The position numbers and the translations under genes were made by a program. From Desulfobacteraceae bacterium (lineage in GTDB: Bacteria; Desulfobacterota; Syntrophobacteria; Syntrophobacterales; Syntrophobacteraceae): a stretch of DNA of 39,326 nt. Positions 23,612-31,516 of the stretch are shown here, piece by piece; within the stretch, counting starts at the first letter, position 1, and each line of letters opens with the position of its first letter. The stretch is taken from NCBI GenBank assembly GCA_021372635.1, contig JAJFUA010000262.1:1-39326 (forward strand), read 5' to 3'. Under the pieces are notes generated by a model. It did not search any database, had not been told where the DNA came from, and worked only from the letters and a program-made list of their open reading frames with translations.

Positions 23612-23647
23612 CCTGGGAGGGACCGAGATCAAAGCAAAGGAGAGGCT

Positions 23648-23842
23648 ATGACGACCTCGCTGCAGATACTCCTGGGTCTGGTTCTCTGCGGAGCAGGGCT
23701 TGCAACGGTTGCAGGCAATCCGTTTTCCGGATGCAGTGCCATCTTCCTGGGCGGTGTCCTGATCCTGGCGGGCATCGACCCGCTCGGGCGCTCGGACCGG
23801 TTCGACGGTGTCTTGAAGGGCGGTGGGGTGGATGAGCGGTAG
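23648..23842 (+). CDS. Small two-span membrane protein under sigma-54 control
   Basis: 64 residues, with hydrophobic segments at about 6-22 and 28-44 and a charged, glycine-rich tail ([19 protein letters not shown]). I do not recognise a family. ATG at 23648 has AAAGGAGAGG just upstream, a very strong ribosome site, and lies about 25 bases after the predicted sigma-54 transcription start. An in-frame upward extension would read through the promoter, so it is not coding. A sigma-54 activator gene starts about 290 bases downstream, which suggests the pair forms one regulatory unit. An inner-membrane location is predicted; function is unknown. Confidence 0.75.
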   Translation: MTTSLQILLGLVLCGAGLATVAGNPFSGCSAIFLGGVLILAGIDPLGRSDRFDGVLKGGGVDER

Positions 23843-24128
23843 CATCCCGGCGCACCTGGGGGCTTGGGCGGTGCCGGGGGAAGCGCGTCTTCGCCGTGGA
23901 ACCGGCTGGAAACATGAAGGGCCGGGGGGCACGCCTTGGTGGCGGAACGATCCTTATGCGAAAAATGATTGCATGAACGAGATTTCTTCTATATTTAGCC
24001 CAAAAGACCATATTTCGTCGTCTGTGCGCGGGAATCCCGCTTGGAACCGGCCTGCCGATCGCTTTGGAGAATCGCATGGAACGGGCGGAGATCCGAATGA
24101 GCGCGGGAAGCTGGAGAGAATTCGAACG

Positions 24129-25661
24129 ATGAGCCATCGGCAACTCGACTTTTACAGGGCTATTTCCGAAGAACTGGACCTCGAAAAGATGCAGCACCGC
24201 TTCCTGCTGGCTTTGCTCGATCTCCAGCACGTGGAGCGGGGTTCCATCTGGATCCGGACTGCGGAGGGCTATCGCTGCGTCGAGGCCGTGGGGAACCAGA
24301 GCGAGCGGGTGAGGGGCATCGTCGTCGGTGCGGACCGGCCGAGCATCGTCGGCTGGGTCATTGAAAACGGCCGGATGACCATTGCCGAACCCGGTCGCGA
24401 TGCCCGTCATTTCAGGGAAATCGAAGACCAGCTCGACATCAAGAGCACCCTCATTCTCTGCTTTCCGCTCGTGCTCAAGAACGGCGGCGTCTACGGAGCT
24501 ATCCAGCTCATCGATACGAGCACGGGCGGAGACCGCCTCAACCTGGACAAGGAATACCTCGACCTGCTCCAGGGCCTCGTCGATATAGGCTCTCTCGCCC
24601 TGAGCAACTCTCTTGTCTATAAGTACCAGGTGGAGGAGAACCTCAGGCTGAAGCAGGCGATCGACGCGATGCGCGGGGGCGACTCGATCGTCGGTCAGAG
24701 CCGTGTCTTTCACGCCGTCATGAAGACGGCCGGGGAATTTGCCAAGACCGATTTCACGGTGCTTATCACCGGTGAAAGCGGGACGGGCAAGGAGGTCGTC
24801 GCACGGGAAGTGCACCGGATGAGCCCCCGGAGCAACAAGCCGTTTCTGGTTCAGAACTGCAGCGCTATTCCGGATTCGCTGCTGGAAAGCGAACTTTTCG
24901 GGTATCGGAAGGGTGCGTTCACGGGTGCGAACAAGGATAAGATCGGTCTGTTCGAGGCAGCCGACGGCGGAACGGTGTTCCTTGATGAAATCGGGGACAT
25001 GCCCTACCAGTTGCAGGCACGCCTGCTGCGAGTGCTGCAAAACGGAGAAGTGAAGCCGCTCGGCGGCGTGCGAACCCGCAAGGTGGATGTGCGGATCATC
25101 TCCGCCACCAACAGGGATATGAAGGACGCGATTTCGAAAAACGAATTCAGGGAGGATCTCTATTACCGGCTCAACGTGCTTCCGATACATATCCTCCCTC
25201 TGCGCGAACGGCGCGAGGATATTCCACTCCTTCTGGAACATTTCCTCCGCAGGGAATGCCTCAGGATGGGTCTTCCCGGGAAGAAGATCGATCGCAAGGC
25301 GATGGAGCGCCTGCTGCATTACCCGTGGCCCGGAAATGTGCGGGAGATGGAAAACTTCGCCCGGCACATCATCCTTATCGCCGGCGGCGATACCATTTCG
25401 GAGGACGATCTTTCCGTGCATTTCGGCATGGGCAGGGAGGAGGAACCCGCCCGGAACGGAGGCGCGCTTCCCCGGCGGACATCCGGTGAGGAGCAGGGCG
25501 GTCTTTCCCTTTCCGACTACACCTGGGAGGAACTGGAGAGGGCTTACGTGTTCTCCCTTCTCGAAAAAAACCGGTGGCACGTCACCCGGGCGGCAAAAGA
25601 CGCGGGAGTGACCCGATCGACTTTCAACTCGAGGATGAAAAGGCTGGGCATTCAGAGATGA
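24129..25661 (+). CDS. Sigma-54-dependent transcriptional activator, GAF - AAA+ - Fis
   Basis: 510 residues. A GAF sensor domain covers about 15-165, a short linker follows, and the AAA+ domain begins near 184. Walker A is GESGTGKE (215-222), the sigma-54 contact loop GAFTGA is intact (262-267), Walker B is [11 protein letters not shown] (280-290), and sensor/arginine motifs lie in [17 protein letters not shown] sequence. The C-terminal Fis-type helix-turn-helix is in the last 45 residues ([21 protein letters not shown]). I chose ATG at 24129 because GGAGAG lies 10 bases upstream and third-position GC rises sharply there; an in-frame ATG at 23973 would add 52 codons of lower-GC, unlikely sequence. 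It is not a phosphorylated response regulator; the GAF ligand is unknown. The nearby sigma-54 promoter is a probable target. Confidence 0.92.
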   Translation: MSHRQLDFYRAISEELDLEKMQHRFLLALLDLQHVERGSIWIRTAEGYRCVEAVGNQSERVRGIVVGADRPSIVGWVIENGRMTIAEPGRDARHFREIEDQLDIKSTLILCFPLVLKNGGVYGAIQLIDTSTGGDRLNLDKEYLDLLQGLVDIGSLALSNSLVYKYQVEENLRLKQAIDAMRGGDSIVGQSRVFHAVMKTAGEFAKTDFTVLITGESGTGKEVVAREVHRMSPRSNKPFLVQNCSAIPDSLLESELFGYRKGAFTGANKDKIGLFEAADGGTVFLDEIGDMPYQLQARLLRVLQNGEVKPLGGVRTRKVDVRIISATNRDMKDAISKNEFREDLYYRLNVLPIHILPLRERREDIPLLLEHFLRRECLRMGLPGKKIDRKAMERLLHYPWPGNVREMENFARHIILIAGGDTISEDDLSVHFGMGREEEPARNGGALPRRTSGEEQGGLSLSDYTWEELERAYVFSLLEKNRWHVTRAAKDAGVTRSTFNSRMKRLGIQR

Positions 25662-25685
25662 TCGGCGGGGAGCCGCCGCACCGGT

Positions 25686-25859
25686 TCAAGCCTTTCCCTT
25701 TCGCTCCAGTTCCAGCTGCATCTGGGCCTTCCATGCCGGGCACCATTTGCCGTGCCAGGCCATGAGTCTTCCAATCCGACTCTCCGGGTTTTCCCTTGCA
25801 TACCGGCAAAGGGCGCATCGATCGCAATGATTGGCGAGCAACCGTGTGAAGCGGTTCAT
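25686..25859 (-). CDS. Small cysteine-rich protein (57 residues)
   Basis: 57 residues with C12, C15 and C18 (HCDRCALCRYA) and C40 (HGKWCPAWK), plus conserved-looking W and R residues and a charged C-terminus. The CxxCxxC plus distal Cys pattern suggests zinc or an iron-sulfur cluster. I recognise no named family. ATG at 25859 has a perfect AGGAGGA 8 bases upstream on the - strand, which decides this start over an in-frame ATG at 25928. It converges with the sigma-54 activator gene (24 bases between stops). Confidence 0.7.
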   Translation of the reverse strand: MNRFTRLLANHCDRCALCRYARENPESRIGRLMAWHGKWCPAWKAQMQLELERKGKA

Positions 25860-26054
25860 GAGTCGAGTCCTCCTGAATGTTGTTCCAATTGCAGGATATT
25901 TTCGTAGAATGCAATAATCCGGGTTCATCCGTCACCCCGGTATTGTAGATCATGGTTTTGATTTGCGGGAGTTTTTTCCGCCATGCGGGACCGCACGGCC
26001 CCGGCGGTGCATTGCGACCCTCCCCGCATGGCCGCGCAAAAGGAGGAATCGGAA

Positions 26055-26353
26055 ATGGAACTCAAAATGCCGGTCAAATTCCATGGAACGTACCAGGTCA
26101 CCGTCCGCACCGGAAACGCCGAAAAAAGGAGATCTGCCAGAAGCTCGCCATAACCCCGCTTTCCGGTGAAAGCGGCCTGGCGAATTCGGAAAGCGAGGCT
26201 TCCGGTTCGGCGCCCACTCACCTGATCGTATATTTCAGCTTCGGGTGCCGGCGGGTGATCGAAGGGAGGCTGGTGGAGAACCGCGCGGAACGTGCCGCTT
26301 TTCAGGCGGACGGGCGCGAATACGTGTTCTCGCCTTCTGAAACGGCCTGCTGA
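26055..26353 (+). pseudogene. Short gene in two frames, joined by a -1 shift at an A6 run
   Basis: A very strong ribosome site (AAAGGAGG) precedes ATG at 26055. The frame reads MELKMPVKFHGTYQVTVRTG... and then stops at 26150-26152. From 26126 the -1 frame is open with good codon usage to TGA at 26351-26353 and encodes a plausible C-terminal part (THLIVYFSFGCRRVIEGRLVE region). The frames meet at GAAAAAAGG (26121-26129). Joined, they give about 99 residues of unknown function with no signal peptide. The next gene starts 15 bases after the final stop, as in an operon. Either this is a natural or sequencing indel in the homopolymer, or the ribosome slips here. I cannot decide from one sequence. 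Confidence 0.5.
26121..26129 (+). other. A6 slippery site at the frame junction
   Basis: GAAAAAAGG contains A-AAA-AAG. In the incoming frame the codons are GAA-AAA-AGG; slipping the AAA codon back one base gives AAA-AAG and enters the downstream open frame. The phase is not the canonical X-XXY-YYZ register, so slippage would be P-site type. Confidence 0.4.
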
Positions 26354-26368
26354 AAGGAGCGATGCGCC

Positions 26369-27103
26369 ATGATGAGGATGGTTCTTCTGTCCGCTTTTGC
26401 GGTGCTTTTCTTTACGATAACGGATGCCGCAGGGGCTTTCGAAACCGATGCGATCGAAACGTCGGCCGGGCGCCTGGAGATCACTTTTCTCGGCCACGGT
26501 TCGCTCATGTTCGCCACGGGAGGGAAAATTATCCACGTCGATCCCTATTCCGCAGTGGCGGACTATGCCCGTCTGCCCCGCGCCGACCTTGTCCTGATCA
26601 CCCACGAGCATGCGGACCATCTGGACCTCAAGGCCCTGGAAGCCGTGCGCACCGAAAAAACGGCCGTCGTATTGACCGAGGCGTGCGCGAATCAGGTGAA
26701 AGGCGGCATCGCCCTGCATGACGGCGATGTCCAAACGGTCTCGGGATTCCGGATCGAAGCGGTCCCCGCGTACAATCTCGTGCATATGCGCAGCGAAGGG
26801 GTGCCTTTCCACCCGAAGGGAAGCGGCAACGGCTACATCGTTACATTCGGGGACAAGAAGGTGTACGTGGCCGGCGACACGGAGAACACCCCGGAGATGA
26901 AAGGCCTGAATGGGATCGATATCGCATTCCTGCCCATGAACCTGCCGTACACCATGACTCCGGAGATGGTGGCCGACGCGGCGAAGGCGTTCAGGCCGAA
27001 AATCCTGTACCCTTATCACACGGGAAACACGGATACGTCCAGGCTCGTCCGGTTGATGCGGGACACGAAGGAAGTAGAGGTGCGGCTGCGGAGCATGAAA
27101 TAA
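26369..27103 (+). CDS. Exported metallo-beta-lactamase-fold hydrolase (UlaG-like)
   Basis: 244 residues. A signal peptide covers about 1-23 (LLSAFAVLFFTITDAAGA). The metal-binding motif HEHADH is at 79-84 after VLITHE; further ligands lie in YVAGDTENT and in YPYHTG near the C-terminus. The early GHGSLMF...HVDPYS segment is typical of the UlaG/YcbL-like L-ascorbate-lactonase branch. ATG at 26369 has AAAGGAG 9 bases upstream. It follows the short A6-frameshift gene by 15 bases and converges with a small membrane protein gene. The substrate is unknown; the family includes lactonases and phosphodiesterases, and a periplasmic location is unusual. Confidence 0.85.
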   Translation: MMRMVLLSAFAVLFFTITDAAGAFETDAIETSAGRLEITFLGHGSLMFATGGKIIHVDPYSAVADYARLPRADLVLITHEHADHLDLKALEAVRTEKTAVVLTEACANQVKGGIALHDGDVQTVSGFRIEAVPAYNLVHMRSEGVPFHPKGSGNGYIVTFGDKKVYVAGDTENTPEMKGLNGIDIAFLPMNLPYTMTPEMVADAAKAFRPKILYPYHTGNTDTSRLVRLMRDTKEVEVRLRSMK

Positions 27104-27124
27104 AGCCGCCGTGCGTCCGCATTC

Positions 27125-27400
27125 TCAGTGATAGGTCGGAGGTTTTTCCCTGGCTTCCCTTTTTTCCCGGGGAGACTTCCTGCGGCTCCGGGCGCGGTAT
27201 TTTTGCAGGTCCACGACGCCCGCCCGTACCACCGGCGTTTTTTTCCTGAATTGACGGAGGAAGAAGGCGAGCGGTTTCAAAAGCAGCACGAGGCCGGCCA
27301 GAATCAGGGCCGTGGCGCTCGACTGATCCTGCCGGAAGGTCAGGACCCCCGCGTAGATGCAGGTAATGGAAAAAAAGAAGAATAAAGCGGAAACGATCAC
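27125..27400 (-). CDS. Small two-span membrane protein
   Basis: 91 residues with hydrophobic segments at about 2-20 and 30-47, then a strongly basic C-terminal tail (KYRARSRRKSPREKREAREK). I recognise no family. The start is GTG at 27400, supported by AGAGG 6 bases upstream on the - strand. The basic tail after the second span suggests a cytoplasmic C-terminus by the positive-inside rule. It converges with the UlaG-like gene and diverges from the next + strand gene. Confidence 0.65.
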   Translation of the reverse strand: MIVSALFFFFSITCIYAGVLTFRQDQSSATALILAGLVLLLKPLAFFLRQFRKKTPVVRAGVVDLQKYRARSRRKSPREKREAREKPPTYH

Positions 27401-27646
27401 CTGGTTCCTCTTGCCCTCATGGACCGGCGGGGCCTGCGGTTACAGCACTGTTAAACGGTTTCGACCGGTTCACCGGAAGCGACGCCCGGATTTCCGGGAG
27501 GTTCGCCTAGACTTGTTATCATTAAATGAAAAGATTCCTGAACTCAAGCGAGAAAAAAGATCCCGGGGCAACTTGCCGGCGAGGAGGGCAGGCCGGGAGT
27601 CCCGGTTTCTTCCGGGCACGGATAAGGATGAAGAGACGGGAAGGGT

Positions 27647-28219
27647 ATGCGAAATGAAGATCGCGGGAGAACTCGGCTGAAGCTCGTGCGTGGCGGGGGG
27701 ACGCGAGTGGTGCGCCTTGGGGGTGTCACGATCGTACCGGCGCCTGCGGCCATGCCGCCCTTTCCTGTTGACGCGGAGGTCGTCGAGGAGGATACGTATT
27801 TTGTCTTGGGCGCCGAGCCGACAGTGGCGGAAGTCGACGAACACGTGGTGCGCCTCATGACCGAAGCGATCGAAGTCCAGCCCGCCGAACCGGGCAGCGT
27901 TTCGGTCAGGCGCGGCATGCCCCTGAAGCTCCTGGCGGTTGTCCATGACCTCGACAGGATGCCGAGCTGGCGGGAGGAATGGGTCGAACGGGCGCTCCGG
28001 GAAGTCTTTTGGGAAGTGGAGCGACGCGGGCTGGGGGCCATCGCACTGCCCATGATCGGAACGCTGCACGGGGCGCTGCGGCCGGATCGTTTCGCTGAAC
28101 TGCTCCGGGGGATAATGTGCCCGTTTTCGTTTTCTTCCCTGCGAAGGTTGTGGCTCGTTGCGCACGAGGATGCCGCGGCGGAGGCGATGCGGGTGCTCGA
28201 AGGCGGCTGCGATGCGTAA
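27647..28219 (+). CDS. Unknown soluble protein, possibly macrodomain-like
   Basis: 190 residues, no signal or membrane segment. The C-terminal half (about 90-180) contains LLAVVHDLDRMPSWREEWVERAL, then GLGAIALPMIGTLHGAL and RFAELLRGIM. The strand-helix-strand pattern with ALPMIGT-hGxL recalls the macrodomain fold (which binds ADP-ribose), but key glycine-rich loops are not clearly present. The N-terminal 90 residues are unassigned. ATG at 27647 has GGAAGGG close upstream. It is followed 77 bases later by the DUF4384 gene on the same strand. The macrodomain suggestion is weak inference. Confidence 0.6.
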   Translation: MRNEDRGRTRLKLVRGGGTRVVRLGGVTIVPAPAAMPPFPVDAEVVEEDTYFVLGAEPTVAEVDEHVVRLMTEAIEVQPAEPGSVSVRRGMPLKLLAVVHDLDRMPSWREEWVERALREVFWEVERRGLGAIALPMIGTLHGALRPDRFAELLRGIMCPFSFSSLRRLWLVAHEDAAAEAMRVLEGGCDA

Positions 28220-28296
28220 GCCGGGACGGGAGGGTGCCGCGCGGCCGGGGCCCGGTGGATTTCGCGGAGAATCACAGCCGCTTGAAGGAGTTCTGC

Positions 28297-29019
28297 ATGT
28301 CTGTTGCATCGATCCGAATCATACGTCCGGAATGGAAGATATCCGTGTTTTTTGCCCTCCTGGCCTGTCTCCTGACTGCATGGTGCGGAAACGCCTTTGC
28401 GGCCGCAGGGAGTGCGGCGGAACCGAGGGTCAGCTTCCTGTGGGCTTTCGGCTCCGTCGTCCAGGAAAACGGGGGGCTGAAGCTTCGACCCGTCAGGGAA
28501 CACTCGGTTCTGAAGGCCGGCGACAAGCTGAAGATGATGATCGAGTTGAAGAAAAAGTGCTTCGTCTATGTGGTTTACCGTAATACCCGGGGAGAAATTT
28601 CCCTGTTGTTTCCCAACGCCCAGGAGCATGGTCCCGCCGCCACGGCCGTCGCCCGGAAGTACTTCATTCCCCGGCAGGATGCATGGTTCGAACTGGACGA
28701 CCACGCCGGCACGGAAACCTTTTACCTCATCGCCTCCGACCGGCAGTTGACCCAGTTGGAATACCTGATCGAACAGTACCGGTCCGCTGACCCCGGAAGG
28801 AAGGCCGGGCTGGCGGAGCAGGCTATTGCGGAGATCGAGGGAATCGAAGCGGACCGTCGGGAACTTGCTTCCTTTGCGGAGCGCCCCATCGGGCCCTCAC
28901 AGGTTCGGGGCTTCGAAAGGGCGCAGGGGCGGGACCCTTCGGATGTTTCCGTTTTTGCACAGGAAATTACCTCTCCCCTGGAGACCTGTCTGAGGACCTT
29001 CACCATCGACCACCGCTGA
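28297..29019 (+). CDS. Secreted DUF4384-type protein
   Basis: 240 residues. A Sec signal lies at about 13-36 (VFFALLACLLTAWCGNAFAA). The DUF4384 core follows: KAGDKLKMMIELKKKCFVYVVY, ISLLFPN, and then WFELDDHAGTETFYLIAS. In other bacteria this domain often accompanies envelope or kinase-linked systems, and its role is unknown. ATG at 28297 has AAGGAG 6 bases upstream and starts the signal peptide; an in-frame start at 28117 would overlap the previous gene. The mature protein is probably periplasmic. It has a helical C-terminus. Confidence 0.82.
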   Translation: MSVASIRIIRPEWKISVFFALLACLLTAWCGNAFAAAGSAAEPRVSFLWAFGSVVQENGGLKLRPVREHSVLKAGDKLKMMIELKKKCFVYVVYRNTRGEISLLFPNAQEHGPAATAVARKYFIPRQDAWFELDDHAGTETFYLIASDRQLTQLEYLIEQYRSADPGRKAGLAEQAIAEIEGIEADRRELASFAERPIGPSQVRGFERAQGRDPSDVSVFAQEITSPLETCLRTFTIDHR

Positions 29020-29414
29020 TTCGTTGGCTGCTTCCCGGAAAGACCGGGCCATTCCTCCGACTTTCCTGCTCGAAGCTCCGGTTCTCGGCTTTCCTCGCGT
29101 GAAAAGGGCTTGCAACAGGAATTCTTCTCATTTGCCTTTGGTGAAGAATAATGGCCGGTGATATTTTACGCGAGTTTTCCTCTCTCGGGGAGATCTGTGT
29201 GAATTCATTGCCTGCGCCGCGAATTCGAAATGTCGATGCCCCTTGGCTGGGACCCTGCGCCTGCTTATATTACGGATGAATGTGGGCTTCATGGGTCGCT
29301 ATTTAGAGTTCTGCAGGAAATCGGTCTTTCGCCTGTGCGATTGCGGTTTTTTGAAGTAACTCCAGGTATCGAGCGATTGGAGCGGGTCTCAGAATAGAAA
29401 AAGAGGAACACAAG
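29020..29414. other. Intergenic region and cold-shock gene leader
   Basis: This 395-base gap contains a promoter at 29243-29271 and about 137 bases of predicted csp leader. I see nothing coding. Confidence 0.6.
29243..29271 (+). promoter_or_regulatory. Sigma-70-type promoter for the cold-shock gene
   Basis: TTGGCT (29243-29248) and TATATT (29266-29271) are exactly 17 bases apart. The predicted start near 29278 gives a leader of about 137 bases, like the long structured leaders of cspA genes. Confidence 0.55.
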
Positions 29415-29615
29415 ATGGCGGAAGGTCGAGTGAAGTGGTTCAATGCAAGCAAGGGATACGGCTTTATCGAGAGCGATTCGGGGCATGACGTCTTCGTGCA
29501 TTACAGCGCTATTGAAGAAGGCGGCTACAAGAGCTTGAACGAAGGCGATCGCGTGAGCTTCGTGGAGGAAAAGGGTGCAAAAGGCCCCCAAGCCGCCAAG
29601 GTGAAGAAGCTCTAG
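29415..29615 (+). CDS. Cold-shock domain protein (CspA family)
   Basis: 66 residues, the standard length for a single cold-shock domain that binds single-stranded RNA and DNA. RNP1 is KGYGFIE (13-19) and RNP2 is VFVHYSAI (27-34). The start EGRVKWFN is typical. ATG at 29415 is preceded by AGAGGAA. A long leader upstream and a hairpin terminator directly downstream make it a single-gene unit. Cold induction cannot be inferred from sequence alone. Confidence 0.95.
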   Translation: MAEGRVKWFNASKGYGFIESDSGHDVFVHYSAIEEGGYKSLNEGDRVSFVEEKGAKGPQAAKVKKL

Positions 29616-29650
29616 TTTAACTGCGTGAATTATCGTATGCACCTTGAAGC

Positions 29651-29685
29651 CGGGTGGGAATCTGTATTCCCGCCCGATCGCTTTT
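29651..29685 (+). terminator. Terminator after the cold-shock gene
   Basis: CGGGTGGGAAT (29651-29661) pairs with ATTCCCGCCCG (29666-29676) with one G-T pair and a 4-base loop. CTTTT lies shortly downstream. Confidence 0.65.
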
Positions 29686-29715
29686 GGGGGGCGCGTCTTT
29701 GCCGGTTGTGCGTGC

Positions 29716-29740
29716 CGGTGGGGCGAGAGTTTCCCCACCG
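29716..29740. terminator. Hairpin between the convergent cold-shock and PP2C genes
   Basis: CGGTGGGG and CCCCACCG form a perfect 8-base stem around a 9-base loop. No T-run on either side; it might act in both directions. Confidence 0.4.
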
Positions 29741-29749
29741 CTTCAGAAT

Positions 29750-30589
29750 TCAGAAGCGGCCGCTGAGAAGGGCGCGCATCCCTGCGAGTATTCTTGCGCT
29801 CAGTGAACCCGCCTCGCCGGGTTCTTCCCCCGTCTTTCCTATCTTGATCACGACAACGGTGACATTGTCCTCGCCGCCGCGGGCGTTTGCCATGTCCACC
29901 AGCACGCGGCAGGCTTTCTCCGGATTCTTTCTGCTGACTACTTTCAGAATTTCGTCAGAGCTGACCGCGTCGCTCAAGCCGTCGGAGCAGATGACCACAG
30001 TATCGTTTCTGAGGCAGAGAAGCTCGCAGATATTCGGTTGTACGGTCTCATGTGTCCCAATGGCGCGGGTGAGCATATGCCGGTACATTTCCCCCAGAAG
30101 GTGGCTCTTTCCCGGATAGAGGACTTCCTGTTCCGCGAGCACGGTGTGAGGGACCGAGAGTTCTCTGATGCCTCCGTCGCGGACGAGGTAGATGGGGCTG
30201 TCCCCCACGTTGGCGGCGATCAGGGTATCGCCTGCGAGGTAGACGGCCGAAACGGTCGAACCCATGCCGCGGCAGGACTCTTTGCTTTCGGAGAGCCGTT
30301 TCACTTCCCGGTTTGCGAGATGGATGGAAGAGAGAAGGTGGTTCCCCTCTTTCGAAGACTTTGCGTCCGGTTCGTTCGGATCATCGACCGATGGGCCGTT
30401 CCTGCAGCGCTTTACGCAGTCGCGGACCGTGTCGACGGTGAGCCTGCTGGCGACTTCGCCCGCACGATGTCCGCCCATGCCGTCCGCGACGATGTAAAGG
30501 AGCAGTTCACCGTCGAGGAGGAGGCTGTCCTCGTTGCCTTTCCTTCTCTTGCCGACGTCGCTGAGGCCTGCCGCTGCTACGGTCGTCAT
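29750..30589 (-). CDS. PP2C-family serine/threonine protein phosphatase
   Basis: 279 residues covering a full PP2C (Stp1/PrpC-type) domain that removes phosphate from Ser/Thr with Mn/Mg. Motifs: RKGNEDS (D21), VADGMGGHRAGE (D36, G37), GSTVSAVY, NVGDSPIYL, CSDGLSD, and GGEDNVTVVVI near the end. I chose ATG at 30589 (GGGAG about 10 bases upstream) because it places MTTVAAAGLSDVGKRRKGNED at the start as in the family; an in-frame start at 30712 adds 41 unrelated residues. The C-terminus extends about 25 residues beyond the domain. No partner Hanks kinase is in this window. Confidence 0.9.
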   Translation of the reverse strand: MTTVAAAGLSDVGKRRKGNEDSLLLDGELLLYIVADGMGGHRAGEVASRLTVDTVRDCVKRCRNGPSVDDPNEPDAKSSKEGNHLLSSIHLANREVKRLSESKESCRGMGSTVSAVYLAGDTLIAANVGDSPIYLVRDGGIRELSVPHTVLAEQEVLYPGKSHLLGEMYRHMLTRAIGTHETVQPNICELLCLRNDTVVICSDGLSDAVSSDEILKVVSRKNPEKACRVLVDMANARGGEDNVTVVVIKIGKTGEEPGEAGSLSARILAGMRALLSGRF

Positions 30590-30775
30590 ATTCCCATTGC
30601 TCCCCGTCGTTCCGAATCCGAGGAAAGGGTTCCGACCCGCGGCCTGACAAGCGACCGGTGCGGTGTGCGAATCCCGGTGAGAATACCCCAAGACAGGCCC
30701 GATTATGGACAACGGGAGTCACTGTGTCAACAGGCGCATATTCATTGGAAACAGCCGTTTTTCAGGTGCGGCGGG

Positions 30776-30808
30776 GCGATTTTTCTCTGCAGGCCGGGGA
30801 AAAATCGC
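30776..30808 (-). terminator. Hairpin downstream of the small secreted protein gene
   Basis: GCGATTTTTC (30776-30785) and GAAAAATCGC (30799-30808) form a perfect 10-base stem. On the - strand it begins 4 bases after the stop of the gene at 30813, so it probably ends that transcript. Confidence 0.5.
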
Positions 30809-30812
30809 TTTC

Positions 30813-31172
30813 CTATTTGGACGGTTTGGCGGCCGGCTTGGCGGTACCCTGCTTCACCCAGGGTTTGCTCTGCCCGTCTTCGAAGACGTTGTCCTTGATC
30901 TTTCCTTCCGCCTCGCCGCCGTCGGCAAGTTCCAGGGTGATCGCGTTGCCATTCATCTTGTAGGTTCCCGTAAGGTCTTCGAAGGGGTGTTCCATGTCCT
31001 GGGGGACCTTCCGCTGCTTGAGGAAAAAGGTGCCGTTCGGGTAGAGGGTCAGGTATTCCTTGGAGTCTCCACTGTTGATGTACGTTCCGGTTACCTGAGA
31101 CTGTGAATGTGCGGCGCCGCTGAATACCGCGAGAAGAAGCAGGGCGATGAAAACGGGGAAGATTTTCCTCAT
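30813..31172 (-). CDS. Small secreted protein of unknown function
   Basis: 119 residues. A clear signal peptide covers about 1-23 (FPVFIALLLLAVFSGAAHS). The mature part has repeated beta-strand-like segments (TGTYINSGDSKEYLTLYPNGTFFL, LTGTYKMNGNAITLEL) resembling small lipocalin/META-like folds, with a Lys/Pro/Ala-rich tail. I assign no family. ATG at 31172 has GGGAGAG about 8 bases upstream on the - strand; an in-frame start at 31292 would place 40 non-signal residues in front. It is downstream of the tRNA on the same strand. Confidence 0.75.
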   Translation of the reverse strand: MRKIFPVFIALLLLAVFSGAAHSQSQVTGTYINSGDSKEYLTLYPNGTFFLKQRKVPQDMEHPFEDLTGTYKMNGNAITLELADGGEAEGKIKDNVFEDGQSKPWVKQGTAKPAAKPSK

Positions 31173-31366
31173 CACGAACTCTCCCTTTTGTTGGATTGGA
31201 TACGGCGGCAGCAGCGATTCCGCGCTCCGGCCGGATAAAGGATCCGGGAATTCCCGGATACCGGCGGGAAAGCACGCCCGCTTCGCCGCCAAAAAAAGAA
31301 AAGGCGGGAAAATGAAGGGAGGCGCCGTTACTCCTCCATCATTCCTCCCACCTGGATTTACTGGGT

Positions 31367-31440
31367 TGCCCCCGACAGGACTCGAACCTGTGGCACCAAG
31401 ATTAGGAATCTTGTGCTCTATCCGCCTGAGCTACGGGGGC
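31367..31440 (-). tRNA. tRNA-Arg (anticodon CCU)
   Basis: The - strand folds into a full cloverleaf of 74 bases. Acceptor GCCCCCG/CGGGGGC with discriminator A; D-arm GCTC...GAGC; anticodon stem CAAGA/TCTTG with loop TTCCTAA giving anticodon CCT (read CCU); T-arm ACAGG-TTCGAGT-CCTGT. CCA is not encoded. It decodes AGG. Confidence 0.96.
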
Positions 31441-31516
31441 GCAATGTCGTGATCGTCCATAACACAACGCGGGATCTGCTGTCAACATGCCCTTTGGGAA
31501 AAGACGCCCGGCCGCC

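Larger units (their letters stand above)
23096..23647. other. Long intergenic region with palindrome and sigma-54 promoter
   Basis: This 552-base gap has no credible gene. It contains a perfect 12-base palindrome at 23413-23424 inside an AT-rich stretch and the sigma-54 promoter at 23596-23611. Confidence 0.6.

Noticed and set aside
27526..27651. Short frame from ATG at 27526 before the macrodomain-like gene
   Set aside because: No Shine-Dalgarno, basic low-complexity product, and it overlaps the start of the next gene.
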